A stretch of DNA of 64,000 bases. Origin: Azorinus chamasolen (lineage: Eukaryota; Mollusca; Bivalvia; Cardiida; Solecurtidae). The position numbers and the translations under genes are program-made. The notes beneath the pieces were generated by a model. That model was not told where the DNA came from. It saw nothing but the letters and a program-made list of their open reading frames with translations, and ran no database searches. Shown one piece after another: positions 54,130 to 64,000 of this stretch (positions within the stretch are counted from its first letter, which is position 1; each line of letters opens with the position of its first letter). The stretch lies in NCBI GenBank assembly GCA_963576725.1, contig OY755242.1, positions 65,042,324 to 65,106,323 of the forward strand, written 5' to 3'.

Positions 54130-54950
54130 GAAATGTCGTTCGTATATAGCCATCAACTAGGGCATACAAACCATCTTATACAAGTATGGTTGACCTGTGT
54201 TGTTTAAAATAAATGTACATGTAAGTAAATGTTCTTAACAATATGTAGTTATTAAAACATAAATCGAAAATGTACTCGAAAACCGTCGTTTGAGTTTATA
54301 TTTGTTGTTTCCTTTACAACAATATTATGCTAGGAAATATAGAAACTCTAAATAACATCTCTTTCACCAGTTTATAAATATTGCTTTGTTATGATACTGT
54401 TAGATTCCCAACAATATGCTGCATAAGAGAATATATAATAATTTCGATACTCTTTAATAGTACCATTAATGAAATAAAATAATCGAATAAAATACTCTGT
54501 CACGATTAGTATAGTACATTAACGGCACCGAGTCTTGCACTCACAGCTTTATTTCAAAACAGAGTTTACAAAATTAAATTAAACCTCAAGAGTATCTGCT
54601 TTCATCGCCAATTTCATAGTTTTCTATTCATATGTATGCATAAACATATTTGTATGTACGTTACACAAAATAGCTTGCAAATATTGCATGAGTATTGCGT
54701 CAGCTGGATTTAAAGGTGACTGCTTTTCAGTGCCATAGATGATTGAAGAAGATGAAAAAAATGAAACAAAATAAAAAATATACACATTGTTAGACCTGGA
54801 GGAAGGTTTCTAAAACTGGATCGTACATTGAAGCAGCAGTTTGTAAGAGTGGGTATTTATCATGTGTAGCAACGTGTCTGAACTTATAAACTATTCTAAA
54901 AGCAACTACATATTGAACATAAATATTGTAATCATATGTGACTGTACTAC
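54130..54950. other. Intergenic DNA, no gene seen
   Basis: AT-rich sequence with nothing recognised. Confidence 0.5.
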
Positions 54951-54984
54951 TTGTAGCGTGGAAGGTTCGTATCGTATTTATGCG

Positions 54985-55435
54985 GGACACTATTGCAGAA
55001 TATCTATACTGTATCTAAATGTGGTCAACTGTTACAGTATAAATGATGTGAAATGTTGCATTCTATTTATACAGTATCTGAATTCGGTGCATTGTTGCAG
55101 TATATCTATACTGTATCTGAAGACGGTACACTGTTGGAGTATCTCTGTATATTTTCTAAATGGGGTGCACTATTGCACTATATATTGTATTTAAATGCGG
55201 TGCTATGTTGCAGTATCTCTGTACTATGTCTAAATGCGGAGCTTTGTTGCAGAATATTTAAACTGTATCAAAATACGGTGTATTGTTGCAATATCTCTAC
55301 ACTGTATCTAAATGAGGGAAACTGTTGCAGTATATCTATATTACATCTAAATGTGGTGAACTGTTGCAGAATAACCATACTGTATTTAAATGCTGTCAGC
55401 ATTACAGTATCTCTAAACACGTTGTTGTTGCAGTG
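54985..55435 (+). repeat. 39-bp minisatellite, about 11 diverged units
   Basis: The motif TGTTGCAGTATATCTATACT GTATCTAAATGCGGTGCAC recurs. TTGCA (or TTACA) occurs at 54993, 55032, 55056, 55095, 55134, 55173, 55208, 55247, 55286, 55325, 55364 and 55402, mostly 39 bp apart. Because 39 is divisible by three, a 135-codon frame stays open across it (13-residue period). I read that frame as a by-product of the repeat. Confidence 0.9.
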
Positions 55436-55449
55436 TCCGGCGATACATG

Positions 55450-56190
55450 ATATCAAATAAGATGCAACAAAGGAAAATACAAAAAAAATATGTTGTTTTA
55501 GTTCAGGGATAAATCTAAAATCGCCCATGTAGCTGCATATTGCACATTCATTGCAAACTGTTCTGTCCTTTCATATATTCACCGTGTGTGAGTCCAAATG
55601 TTACCAAACACATATTTTTATTTCTTTGTCGCATTTTGTCATACTTCAATATCAGCTCAGCTAATGCATGAACTGCGATATCCTTTCATGTTGTCTTTTT
55701 AAAGTCGTCCTTTGATGTTTTAGTCTGGTGGAGATTGTGTCGTCTATATGATTTATGGGGTATATGACAAATATTTGTTTGACATATTTCAGGACGAACA
55801 GGATAGAATAAGAAAAAGTCAGACTGTTCGAGTACACTTTATATACATTTATTCACATAAAGCATGAACAAACTTGAATCAGCTTACTCGGCGAAACAAA
55901 CATATGCCTTGATGGAGTCATGCATAAACCTTAACTGAAGGAATAAATATACTTACACAGTTATGATATGTATGGCACTCGGGGAATAGAAATGTAGGCA
56001 TAAACCCACTTTCTGACAGCGAAATTATCTAAGATACATTGGTATAGTATACGTAACCAATGCGCATATATTACGATGATAAAACTGGGATGCAATTAAG
56101 ATTGTTCGTAGTCATATGTGAGTGTTTATTGGTCAAGAAACGTGAAACGTATATATTGTTTCCTCGCAACATTTAATATGATTTATGTTA
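55450..56190. other. Intergenic DNA, no gene seen
   Basis: AT-rich sequence with nothing recognised. Confidence 0.5.
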
Positions 56191-56201
56191 TCATTCCTTA
56201 A

Positions 56202-56417
56202 CCCATTACCTCATAGGCTATTTTAGATCATACCTCTTTAAATAAATCTACCGAAAAGGAGCATTAACTAGAGAAATAGAAATTTTTAGAAACTTTGTGA
56301 CACTATTGTGATAAATAGAGCATTTGCTCCTATAGGAACAAATGCTCTATTTATCACAATGGTGTCACAAAGTGACTTTTACAGAGTCGTCAAAAGTCGT
56401 CAATATGAGGGAATGGG
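56202..56417 (+). mobile_element. TTAA-flanked MITE, family E
   Basis: A 216-bp element between TTAA 56198-56201 and 56418-56421, with ends CCCATTACCTCATA / TATGAGGGAATGGG. The hairpin CTTTGTGACACTATTGTGAT ... ATCACAATGGTGTCACAAAG encloses GCTCCTATAGGAAC. Confidence 0.8.
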
Positions 56418-56503
56418 TTAAGCGACAGAGATGTTCACGAGCTACCTCGTACACCATACCATGTTAGTTGCAAAGTGGTATAACAAAACAATCTGTTCTT
56501 TAA

Positions 56504-56705
56504 CCCTTACAACGTTAAGTGTTCAAATGGACAATTCAAAAATTCAAACGGGCCAAGTTTATGGTGAATATTTAGGGATTTTTCTAAAGAATCGTGTAAC
56601 ATGACAAATAATACAGACCCTAGTGAGAGGGATATATGAGCCCTTTCATCCTGGTCTACACTGTTTGCAAAGGACTTTAGTGACTCGGTCCCGCACAGTA
56701 AGGGT
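56504..56705 (-). mobile_element. TTAA MITE, family J, inverted
   Basis: Left TTAA is at 56500-56503. CAAATGGACAATTCAAA, TAGGGATTTTTCTA, AACATGACAAATAATACAGA and GACTCGGTCCCGCAC are the inverse of 9463-9624, but this copy keeps a longer hairpin. Confidence 0.62.
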
Positions 56706-56889
56706 AAAATGTTATTTGTCTCGGGCATCTGGAAGCATTGCATCTCATTAGTAGCATCAACATGTTAACCGTTTCGTCTCCATATAAATTGCACCGGCTA
56801 ATTTTAATGTCTATGCCAGGTTACACAATGGCGTATTCGGGTTTTTTTCATCACAAAATATAATTTGTATCAAACAGTTTTTATCTTAA

Positions 56890-57131
56890 CCCTTCGCTTA
56901 CTATTCACGTCACTATACCTACCTGTAAATAGTGAAGACCCAGATGAGACAGCTCCTGCATGAACTGTCTCATCAGGGTCTGCACTATTTACAAGTTGAT
57001 TGTGCAACCAGTGCACTCAACAGCAGTGATTGCACAGCGAACTACTTGTGCACAATGAAGATATATGTAATTGTACAACAGGGCATGGGTAAAGAAGGAG
57101 AAATGTATTTTAAAATTGAGCAAGAGAAAAG
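56890..57131 (-). mobile_element. TTAA-flanked MITE, family B, inverted
   Basis: 242 bp with TTAA at 56886-56889 and 57132-57135. This is the only family B copy in the window in the opposite orientation. Confidence 0.85.
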
Positions 57132-57204
57132 TTAAGGAGACGCCGAGTTGCTCTGTATTCAAATTTTATATAGCTGCATTATGTACACTTATATGCCTCC
57201 ATTA

Positions 57205-57320
57205 TGTACAGCCTTTCATCACCAAACTCTTTATGTTGACTACTGTTTAGACTTGTCTAGAGACGATTCTAACGAGTGGTCACAACATAGGTTTGAGGGA
57301 GTAATAAAGCAGTGAATCTT
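57205..57320. mobile_element. Fold-back MITE, family G
   Basis: TCACCAAACTCTTTATGTTG / ACTACTGTTTAGAC / GACGATTCTAACGAGTGGTC ACAACATAGGTTTGAGGG forms the family G hairpin with several mismatches. Confidence 0.55.
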
Positions 57321-57369
57321 GACAATAATCATGTCTTGTTTATATGGACGGCGTCCATCCGTCCTACTG

Positions 57370-57800
57370 CTTGTCCGTCTGTCCGATTTTAATTTGTCCA
57401 CGCGGTTTCTCCAAAACCTCTGGTCGGATTTTCATGAAACGTCATAGGATTGATCAGCACAATTCTTATTTATGCGTATTTTATACCTGATCCGATTCGA
57501 TGATTTTCTACAGTTATGGGACTTTGAATTTTTTACATGGAAACTTTTGTCGCGCTGTTTCTCCAAAGCACTTGTTTGGATTTTAATAAAACTTGGCAGA
57601 AATGATCAGCACCATGCCCTTTGTGCATGATTTATTCCTGCTTCGGTTCAATGAAGTTTAGCGGAGTTATGGTACTTTGAAATTTTTACATGTAAAAAAT
57701 TATTCACGCGGTTTCTCCAAAACCCTTGTTCGGATTTTACTAAAACTTGGTATGATTGATGAGCACCATGCCTAGTTGTGCATAACTTGTTCCTGATCGA
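57370..57800 (+). repeat. 153-bp tandem repeat, about 2.7 units
   Basis: TTTCTCCAAA recurs at 57406, 57558 and 57712, with GGATTTTxxTxAAAC, GATCAGCACxAT, CxGxTTCxATGA and ATGGxACTTTGAA at constant offsets. A single unit is present at 3112-3290. Confidence 0.82.
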
Positions 57801-57840
57801 TAATATTTTATTTGGCGGGGACATCAGTTTTTGTATTTAA

Positions 57841-58082
57841 CCCTTCGCTTGCTGAATTTTAAAATACGGTTTTTCTTCTTTACCCATGCCCTGTTGTATA
57901 ATTACACATATCTTCACTGTGTACAAGTATTTCGCTGTGAAATCACTGCTGTGGAGTGCATTGGTTGCACAATCAACTTGTAAATAGTGCAGACCCTGAT
58001 GAGACAGCTCCTGCAGGAGCTGTCTCATCTGGGTCTTCACTATTTACAGGTAGGTATATTGACGCGATTAGCACGCGAGGGG
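57841..58082 (+). mobile_element. TTAA-flanked MITE, family B
   Basis: 242 bp with TTAA at 57837-57840 and 58083-58086. It lies directly after the 153-bp tandem repeat. Confidence 0.85.
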
Positions 58083-58089
58083 TTAAACA

Positions 58090-58555
58090 AATCTAGTTTG
58101 ATTTGATTTGCGCATCGTATCTAGACCTCTGCACAATACCCTTTGGAGAATTTTTGTTTTGCAGTAAGCTACCACTTGGATAAATACGCGTCATTAGGCA
58201 ACGTCTTAGTGGTATTTATACAATGCCTAACATATAATGTCTATTCTTCATGTGTCAATGTACGGATGTGACAGATTCATTGCAGTTCACTGGATAATAC
58301 GAAATGTGTTCATTGGATTGAAAACAAACCGCAAAATTGACTGAAACCATGCTGATCGCTAATAGTCACGATAAAGGGTTCAGTATATTGTATGGGGTCT
58401 AGTAATACTACAAACCATAAGTTATTAACACAGTTGCCCACAGTGGATTATTCCATGTTTATATATTGGATTAGTCCTTTATTGATCCTTTATCCTTTAT
58501 CTAAGGGGTGCCTGGCCTAAATTTTCAATTTCGTTTTGTTTTATATTGGAACATC
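58090..58555. other. Intergenic DNA, no feature seen
   Basis: Nothing recognised. Confidence 0.45.
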
Positions 58556-58559
58556 CTAT

Positions 58560-58620
58560 CAGCAAACAGTGTATACTCTGATCAGACGCCGCATCTGATC
58601 AGAATCTTCGCTGTTTGCCT
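58560..58620. repeat. MITE hairpin core remnant
   Basis: GCAAACAGTGTATACTCTGA TCAGACGCCGC ... ATCTGATCAGAATC TTCGCTGTTTGC is an isolated hairpin without element ends. Confidence 0.5.
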
Positions 58621-58624
58621 ATGT

Positions 58625-58760
58625 CCCATATGTGTCTGTGCGTGCGTGCGCGCGCACACAAGCGCGGTTGCGTGTGTGCGTGTCTCACTTGTTTACTATC
58701 GGTGTTTTGTTAGTGGTTGCGTCTTGTACCCGGATTTTCTTTCTTGACTTTATTATGTTT
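58625..58760 (+). mobile_element. Short Naiad 3' tail
   Basis: A GTGCGTGC-rich stretch is followed by TCACTTGTTTACTATCGGTG TTTTGTTAGTGGTTGCG. This resembles the tails of the fragments at 4740-4790 and 5040-5130 (the latter on the minus strand). Confidence 0.5.
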
Positions 58761-58769
58761 TTCAATTAA

Positions 58770-59600
58770 AAGAAACATGATGTTTTCTGGGATACTATGA
58801 CATATGTGTTATGTTAAGTGAATTCCTTCATGGTGTGTGTCTCGTACGTGTATTGTTATTGAAATGATTCTGTTCTGATTGTGATTGATTTAAAGTGACA
58901 GATGCACGGAATGCCGCTGATTAATGCGAAATAAGTTATTCTGAATGTAATAACCAAGATGTCACAGAAAATACAAATCAATGGGACAAAAATATTTACA
59001 TGGATAGCGAGAAGAATGAAAACAAACCAAGACCTTAAGTTTCAGCATTTGACAAATGTTATAGTTGTTGTTACAATGTACTCTGTTTGTTTGATGTTCA
59101 GTCACTACTATTAGTGTTGTGCCAACCTGGATTATGATAACTGCAACATATTAAATATTGCCAAAGAATCCTATGCTTACTTCAGATTCATTTGAGCTTG
59201 CAAAAAACTACTACCCGCGATTTACTCATCTTGAATCCTGATGAGACACCGGATTACACGCCCACACATTGCTCCGAGCAGTTTACAAATGCCAATTATC
59301 TCAAACCTTGCTCAAGAAGCACTTGAATTTCCTTTACAGCATTTAACAGTTTCTACCTTGTAAATTGAGATAATGTCAAACATGTGTGCCCGAAATGAAA
59401 TGAAACGATCATCGGGATCAAAACTGTGTGAAGTTCATGAAGTAGCATTGTACTCCTTTGGCTCCAAATATATTTCGTTTGTATAAAATGCCGTTTGTTT
59501 TAAGTTTCAGAGTGGACTTTGTTTCAATGATTAGCTCACATGGCACAGAATGCTTAGATGAGTTTTATGAGTACCATGTGCCGTGAGTCGTGAGTCTGTG
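58770..59600. other. Intergenic DNA with a weak hairpin remnant at about 59215-59290
   Basis: CTTGAATCCTGATGAGACACC may be a family D arm. Nothing else is recognised. Confidence 0.4.
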
Positions 59601-59611
59601 CTAACATTTTC

Positions 59612-59742
59612 ATGTGGAGCAAATGCTCTATTTATCACAATGGTTTCAAAATTCTAAAAGTTTCATTTTCTCTAGAGGATGCTCGCTTTTGGCAGATTTA
59701 TTCAAAGAGGTAGGATCTACAAATAGCCTATGAGGGAACGGG
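59612..59742 (-). repeat. Truncated MITE, family E
   Basis: GCAAATGCTCTATTTATCAC AATGGTTTC and CAGATTTATTCAAAGAGGT, ending at TTAA 59743-59746. The left half and hairpin partner are missing. Confidence 0.6.
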
Positions 59743-59879
59743 TTAAACCAGTCTGTGATCAGACGAGGCGTCTCATGATGTTCCAACCTTAATACTAGGA
59801 AGATAGTTTTGTAGGACAATAACATAACGCACAATATAGCCTTATATTTGTATTGTGTGTTTCGTAACGAGACCTATCA

Positions 59880-60010
59880 TCGAGGCCTATCGTCTCCACA
59901 ACACGCATACATTTCGCACGCACGCACGTACGCACGCATGCACATCATACGCAAATATGCACACAACACCGCACGTACTGACACGGGGGTGGGGATAGTG
60001 AACAAATATA
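59880..60010. repeat. CA/CGCACG-rich low-complexity stretch
   Basis: Repeated GCACGCACGTACGCACGCATGC-like sequence. Its right end resembles an inverted Naiad tail weakly, not enough to call. Confidence 0.5.
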
Positions 60011-60294
60011 ACCAGCAAACAAAAGGTTAAATGATATTTAAGTTATGCCGATAGAATACAAGCACAGTAATTGCTGTGTATAATGACCCAAGTCGTGTTA
60101 GTGAGTGCCTAACTAGGCAAATCTACGCTCATTTGGTCGCAACGCATTATGTTAAAAGATGTTTACCAATGGTATCAATGCCCAAGCAAGTAAACGTAAA
60201 GTGTTATACGCTGCAGAATTTTTTCAACACCACATGTTTCAATCTTTAACCTGCTGCATAATAAAAAAAATGGCCCTCCCCTTTTTAATATTAA

Positions 60295-60491
60295 CCCTTT
60301 CCCTGGTGAATAAGATTATTTTTTAAAATGGCATATGAAAACATGACATTTTGGCTCAGGCAGAAGCTGTAGAATCAGATCTATATTACACCATAAGCAA
60401 ACAGAGCAGACCCTGAACAGACGGCTCCAGATCTGGGTCTCGTCTCCTCTGTTTGCAGATGCGTCAAAATGCGCTTACATAAGAGAAAGGG
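60295..60491 (-). mobile_element. TTAA-flanked MITE, family H, inverted
   Basis: A 197-bp element between TTAA 60291-60294 and 60492-60495, with ends CCCTTTCCCT / AGAGAAAGGG. The hairpin is shortened to CAGACGGCTCCAGATCTGGG TC. Confidence 0.7.
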
Positions 60492-60499
60492 TTAATGCA

Positions 60500-61685
60500 A
60501 CACAATTGTATAAAATGTATCACAGAAGAACACTTTAATAACAAACAGAACAGACCCTGGTCAAAAGGTCCCACAAGAACACTTTAATCTGGGTTGCGTT
60601 GTTTACAAGGTGCTTACTCATTGCCATCATGTGTAGGTTAATGACAACATTTATGTTTGTCGTATAGTTTCATAATCTTGCAGACCATTCGAAACGAATT
60701 TAATAAAACGAATGAAGGGAGCGATGATCAATATTGTTTTAACGCAATTTGAACGGAATTTGAACAAAACCTCTAAGCTAGTATTTAATTATTTATGTTC
60801 ATATTACATTGTAAATTACTGGGTGCAACATGTGTTGAAACTCTGCATTTTATGAGTGCTTTAAGTGCATATATATACCTAAACTGCAAATAAATGCAAC
60901 ATGCCGTGGTATGTATGCATATACCTCAATGCATAATGTAATTAGGTTGCACGTACTTGCAATAATGCAAAGAATTTGATCGATAATGACTAATACATGA
61001 TACAATTTCGAACGGTCTAGAATGAGTGCATTATGAAAGGGTTTCCTATCAGTAATACATCCATACAGTAGCTAGATATGGAGAACTGTACACTCGTATA
61101 ATGTATATTGTACTTCTCGATCTACTCTACTTTTCTCTCGTTCATCTATTTAACATTATACATTACAGCAGAATACTGTAATAGTTTCAAAGCATCTCGT
61201 ATTAAAATTATTTCCAAAATATTTCAAACATTATTACATGAATTGCGCTATCAAATACTCATTTAACTTTATACCAGATTGAGAAGCATTTAAGGTGTTT
61301 CAAATAGAGAATACTCGTATCGAGGTAATCAGCTACTTCAGCTAATTAATATACATCCCTTACATTAATTTGTATCAACTGAATGAATATTATTTCAATT
61401 ACAATTACATTCTCAATATTTGATATAACTTTAACAGTAACAATGTTTAAGCGACGGAAAATCGTAGCCCAATTTTAACTGTAAGTTGACTAATCTTTGA
61501 TTAATATCTCTCTGAGCACCTATCACATCAACGTGATATGCTTTAATATAGCATTGCATTCACATAATAAAAGATGATAACATGATATAATATAATACGA
61601 AATAAAATATAATATATCATTGCTATAATCTAATCTAATACAGTATAATATAATATATAGTTATCTTATCTTTATATATCTATAT
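60500..61685. other. Intergenic DNA with a hairpin remnant at 60538-60611
   Basis: ACAAACAGAACAGACCCTGG ... CTTTAATCTGGGTTGCGTTG is a decayed MITE core. The remainder is very AT-rich (TATAATATAAT strings at 61590-61690) without genes. Confidence 0.45.
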
Positions 61686-61691
61686 ATATTA

Positions 61692-61847
61692 CAGTAAAAC
61701 CTCTCTATAACGGCCATTAAATTGTGTCAATTAGGTGGTATTTTGGGCAGGTGGTTGATTAAAGCAAGGTGAAAGTAAAACAGAACGCTCCTATAGGACA
61801 CAACTGTTTTTATGTAATTTAGTGGCCGTTATGGAGAGGTTTTGCTG
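61692..61847. mobile_element. Pogo-like MITE, family P2, internally deleted
   Basis: TA is present on the left side and the ends are CAGTAAAACCTCTCTATAACGG / CCGTTATGGAGAGGTTTTGCTG. The right arm of the hairpin is missing just after GCTCCTATAGGA, leaving 156 bp instead of 204. Confidence 0.72.
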
Positions 61848-61849
61848 TT

Positions 61850-62180
61850 TATGTATTATGAAATTACAGATTCGGGCATAAAAATCGATTTGTCGCTATG
61901 ATTATTTCGATTGATTATCCCATTTACATAGACAGCATTCTTCGCGGTATATTGTAGCTTTCAACGGATGCGAGTATATTGACATGGCGACGAGGACTGT
62001 ATGATTTATTAGATAACATTGTGCAAGTATGGGATCATTAAAAACGTATCACTTGTTTTGAGCGTTTTATCAATTTGACACCGATGGGCCAGTGTGACTA
62101 TAAATCATGCGAAGTGTAGTGGTGTTTGACAAATTGTTAACATAAAATTTACTTTTTGCAATTTATATGTAAGGCGGAAA
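61850..62180. other. Intergenic DNA, no feature seen
   Basis: Nothing recognised. Confidence 0.45.
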
Positions 62181-62186
62181 TATTAA

Positions 62187-62418
62187 CCCTTTCCTTCATA
62201 TAAACGTGTTTTTTTGCAAACAGAGAAAACCCAGAACAGACGGTTCTTATAGGAGCCGTCTGAATAAGGTCTGCACTGTTTGCTGGTGGAATCTAAAGAT
62301 CCGTTTCTTTACTTTCTAAAATGGCTACAATGTTCCACCTTCCATCTTTCATTATAACTATTTTCCCAGGAATATTTAGTATGTACTGAAATTAAACTAA
62401 ACATAGACAGGGGAAGGG
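62187..62418 (-). mobile_element. TTAA MITE, family A, inverted
   Basis: Left TTAA is at 62183-62186; the right side has drifted (GGGTTTAC). The hairpin CAGAACAGACGGTTCTTATA GGAGCCGTCTGAATAAGGTC is followed by AAAATGGCTACAATGTTCCA, the inverse of 17251-17485. Confidence 0.65.
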
Positions 62419-62511
62419 TTTACAGTCAGTATGCTACAGGCGAATATATGGCACAAAAAGGAAAAAGCCTGGATATAGATTGAGGGTCACGTCAGTATGC
62501 AAAATGTTTAA

Positions 62512-62690
62512 CCCTTTACGTGTTTGATATCCATGTAAGAAATGATGATGTCATGAATAGATATTAGCTGAAGTTTTATAATGCAAACGTTTTAAGTGAA
62601 CTGTAGAATCAGGTCTGTATCATGCCATAAGCAACCCTACAGGTACCATCTAATCGGAGTCTACTATGTTTGAAAATTTGTGACACGGCG
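62512..62690 (-). mobile_element. TTAA-flanked MITE, family H, eroded
   Basis: TTAA lies at 62508-62511 and 62691-62694. AATGATGATGTCATGAATA, CTGTAGAATCAGGTCTGTAT and CATAAGCAA match other inverted family H copies. The left hairpin arm is deleted. Confidence 0.55.
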
Positions 62691-62849
62691 TTAATATTAA
62701 AGAAATGATGAAGACTCAAGTTGTGTCTTTGAAATAAACGACGGAAAAGTATGTACTGATAATCATTTTAGATGACATGTTCTATTGACGGAAAATTGCC
62801 TAACATATCTAATGTAAATCAGGGCAAAGAAAAAAGTGCGTCCCCAAAT

Positions 62850-63015
62850 ACATTTTTTTTATTTCTCCACCAAACTTTACACTGTGACCACTCTTTAGAA
62901 TCGTCTCTTCGAGACGATTCTAAAGAGCGGTCACACTATAGGGGCTGATTCATAACTAAATGCGTTATTCTTGAAAACGTTGAAATTTACTCACCTTATC
63001 TAGACCTCTGGTAAA
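62850..63015. mobile_element. Fold-back MITE, family G
   Basis: CCACCAAACTTTACACTGTG ACCACTCTTTAGAATCGTCT C / TTCGAGACGATTCTAAAGAG CGGTCACACTATAGGGG is the best preserved family G hairpin. The right outer end is TCACCTTATCTAGACCTCTG. Confidence 0.68.
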
Positions 63016-63149
63016 TCATTCTCATACTGAAACAATATCGTCTGCTCAGTGTCGTATCTACTGAACATTTCTACAGACCTTTGAGTCGATGGACTCTTTG
63101 AGAGACTATTGAATCGACGACTGATATGGATCCAAGCTGTTTACAAATG

Positions 63150-63321
63150 TACTTGTGAAATGGCACATTTCCAATCTCAAACAGACCACGCTTACCATGG
63201 ATATTCAGGAATTGCTTTAAAGAAAAGTGTAACATGACAAACAGTGTAGAATCTAAGAGGCCTCTCATCTGGTTCTGCACTTTTTTCAAAGGACATTAAC
63301 TTGTTTCACGCACAGAAACGG
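63150..63321 (-). mobile_element. Decayed MITE, family J, inverted
   Basis: GATATTCAGGAATTGCTTTA, GTGTAACATGACAAACAGTG TAGA and TTTCACGCACAGAAACGG, ending at TTAA 63322-63325. The left end is not preserved. Confidence 0.5.
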
Positions 63322-63329
63322 TTAACGCC

Positions 63330-63885
63330 TAAACAGGACATTCTTTAGGTAGACTACTTAGCAATGGCTATATCGTATAGTAGGCACTGTCATTTCAAAA
63401 CAAGAACATCGTTGCATATTTAGATTTTATTCCATAAATAAATATGTATAAATTGCAAAAGTTCACAATGTCAGGTTTAGAAAACGTTAATTAATGAGTA
63501 ATGTAGCACACAAACATCGAGAAAATGTTTGAGAAATATACAACATCAGATTCGTTTCAAAAGATATCATACCATCTCGTTAGTTCACTGTTTACTGCTT
63601 TCGTAACAATGTATCATCATAGCAGTTTGCATGTTTACAATTGTTTACAATATTCCATGCTCAAAACAGCAAACGTAATAACATATATGAATTACTCATT
63701 TTAACACATGCCCCACTGCTTAAATGCGGATAGGATACAATTTTGGTTCGATTTGATCAAGCTTTTGAGAAATAATTGGTCGAAAGTCAAAGGCGTTTTT
63801 ATCTAGATCCAAAATGTTTGCAATTGCGAGTCAGGTGTCGCCATAAGCAGGCTAAGTGTTAAGATGCGCCCACTTTATTTGCCGT
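63330..63885. other. Intergenic DNA, no gene seen
   Basis: AT-rich sequence with nothing recognised. Confidence 0.45.
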
Positions 63886-63892
63886 CCTTTAA

Positions 63893-64000
63893 CCCTTTTG
63901 GCGCCAAATTTCTAATTGTCGTCTGCAAACCGCATTTTTACATCATTTGTTAGAATAAGGAAATGAGATAAATAAATGCAAATGTTAAAGTAATAAAGCA
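63893..64000 (-). mobile_element. TTAA MITE, family C, cut by the window end
   Basis: After TTAA 63889-63892 the sequence CCCTTTTGGCGCCAAATTTC TAATTGTCGTCTGCAA and GATAAATAAATGCAAA follows the copy at 7395-7643. The hairpin half lies beyond the window. Confidence 0.65.

Noticed and set aside
55053..55460. 135-codon open frame with a 13-residue repeat
   Set aside because: Explained by the 39-bp minisatellite. The antisense strand has a comparable frame.

Overview
The window looks like non-coding, AT-rich chromosomal DNA of a metazoan, most likely a bivalve mollusc. Four things suggest this: Penelope-like elements of the Naiad type with in-frame UGA codons, an intact mariner element, a Gmr1-like Ty3/Gypsy element, and a high density of short palindromic MITEs. 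The species cannot be fixed from the sequence. No host gene can be annotated with confidence. The best host candidates are one possible first exon near 29.3 kb and one short cysteine-rich reading frame near 6 kb.

Layout. 1-10 kb is intergenic DNA with many TTAA-flanked MITEs, and two decayed Naiad 3' ends in inverted orientation around a long (TG)n tract (4.0-5.5 kb). 10.77-15.49 kb holds a 5'-truncated Naiad copy joined head-to-tail to a full-length copy. The full copy encodes an N-terminal GIY-YIG endonuclease and a C-terminal reverse transcriptase. Its frame is crossed by three UGA codons at expected cysteine positions, and a SECIS-like hairpin begins at the terminal stop codon. 15.5-24.3 kb is MITE-rich and carries a decayed Naiad RT fragment (18.6-19.3 kb). 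24482-25819 is an intact mariner transposon with 26-bp perfect terminal repeats and a TA duplication. 25.8-39 kb has MITEs, two tRNA-derived SINE heads and a large interrupted inverted repeat (35.5-38.4 kb). 39076-46743 is a complete minus-strand LTR retrotransposon with 1511-bp LTRs that look identical, a 5-bp target duplication, a tRNA-Pro type primer site, and integrase placed before reverse transcriptase. A 61-bp tandem duplication breaks its pol frame. 46.7-64 kb returns to intergenic DNA with MITEs, further Naiad 3' ends, a 39-bp minisatellite and a 153-bp tandem repeat.

The elements do not form a pathway. They are independent transposable elements and their non-autonomous relatives. 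The two autonomous retroelements both have a pol domain order permuted relative to the textbook one. Several MITE families with different target duplications share the same kind of hairpin apex (CTCCT-AGGAG). No autonomous source for the TTAA-flanked or pogo-like MITEs is present in the window.
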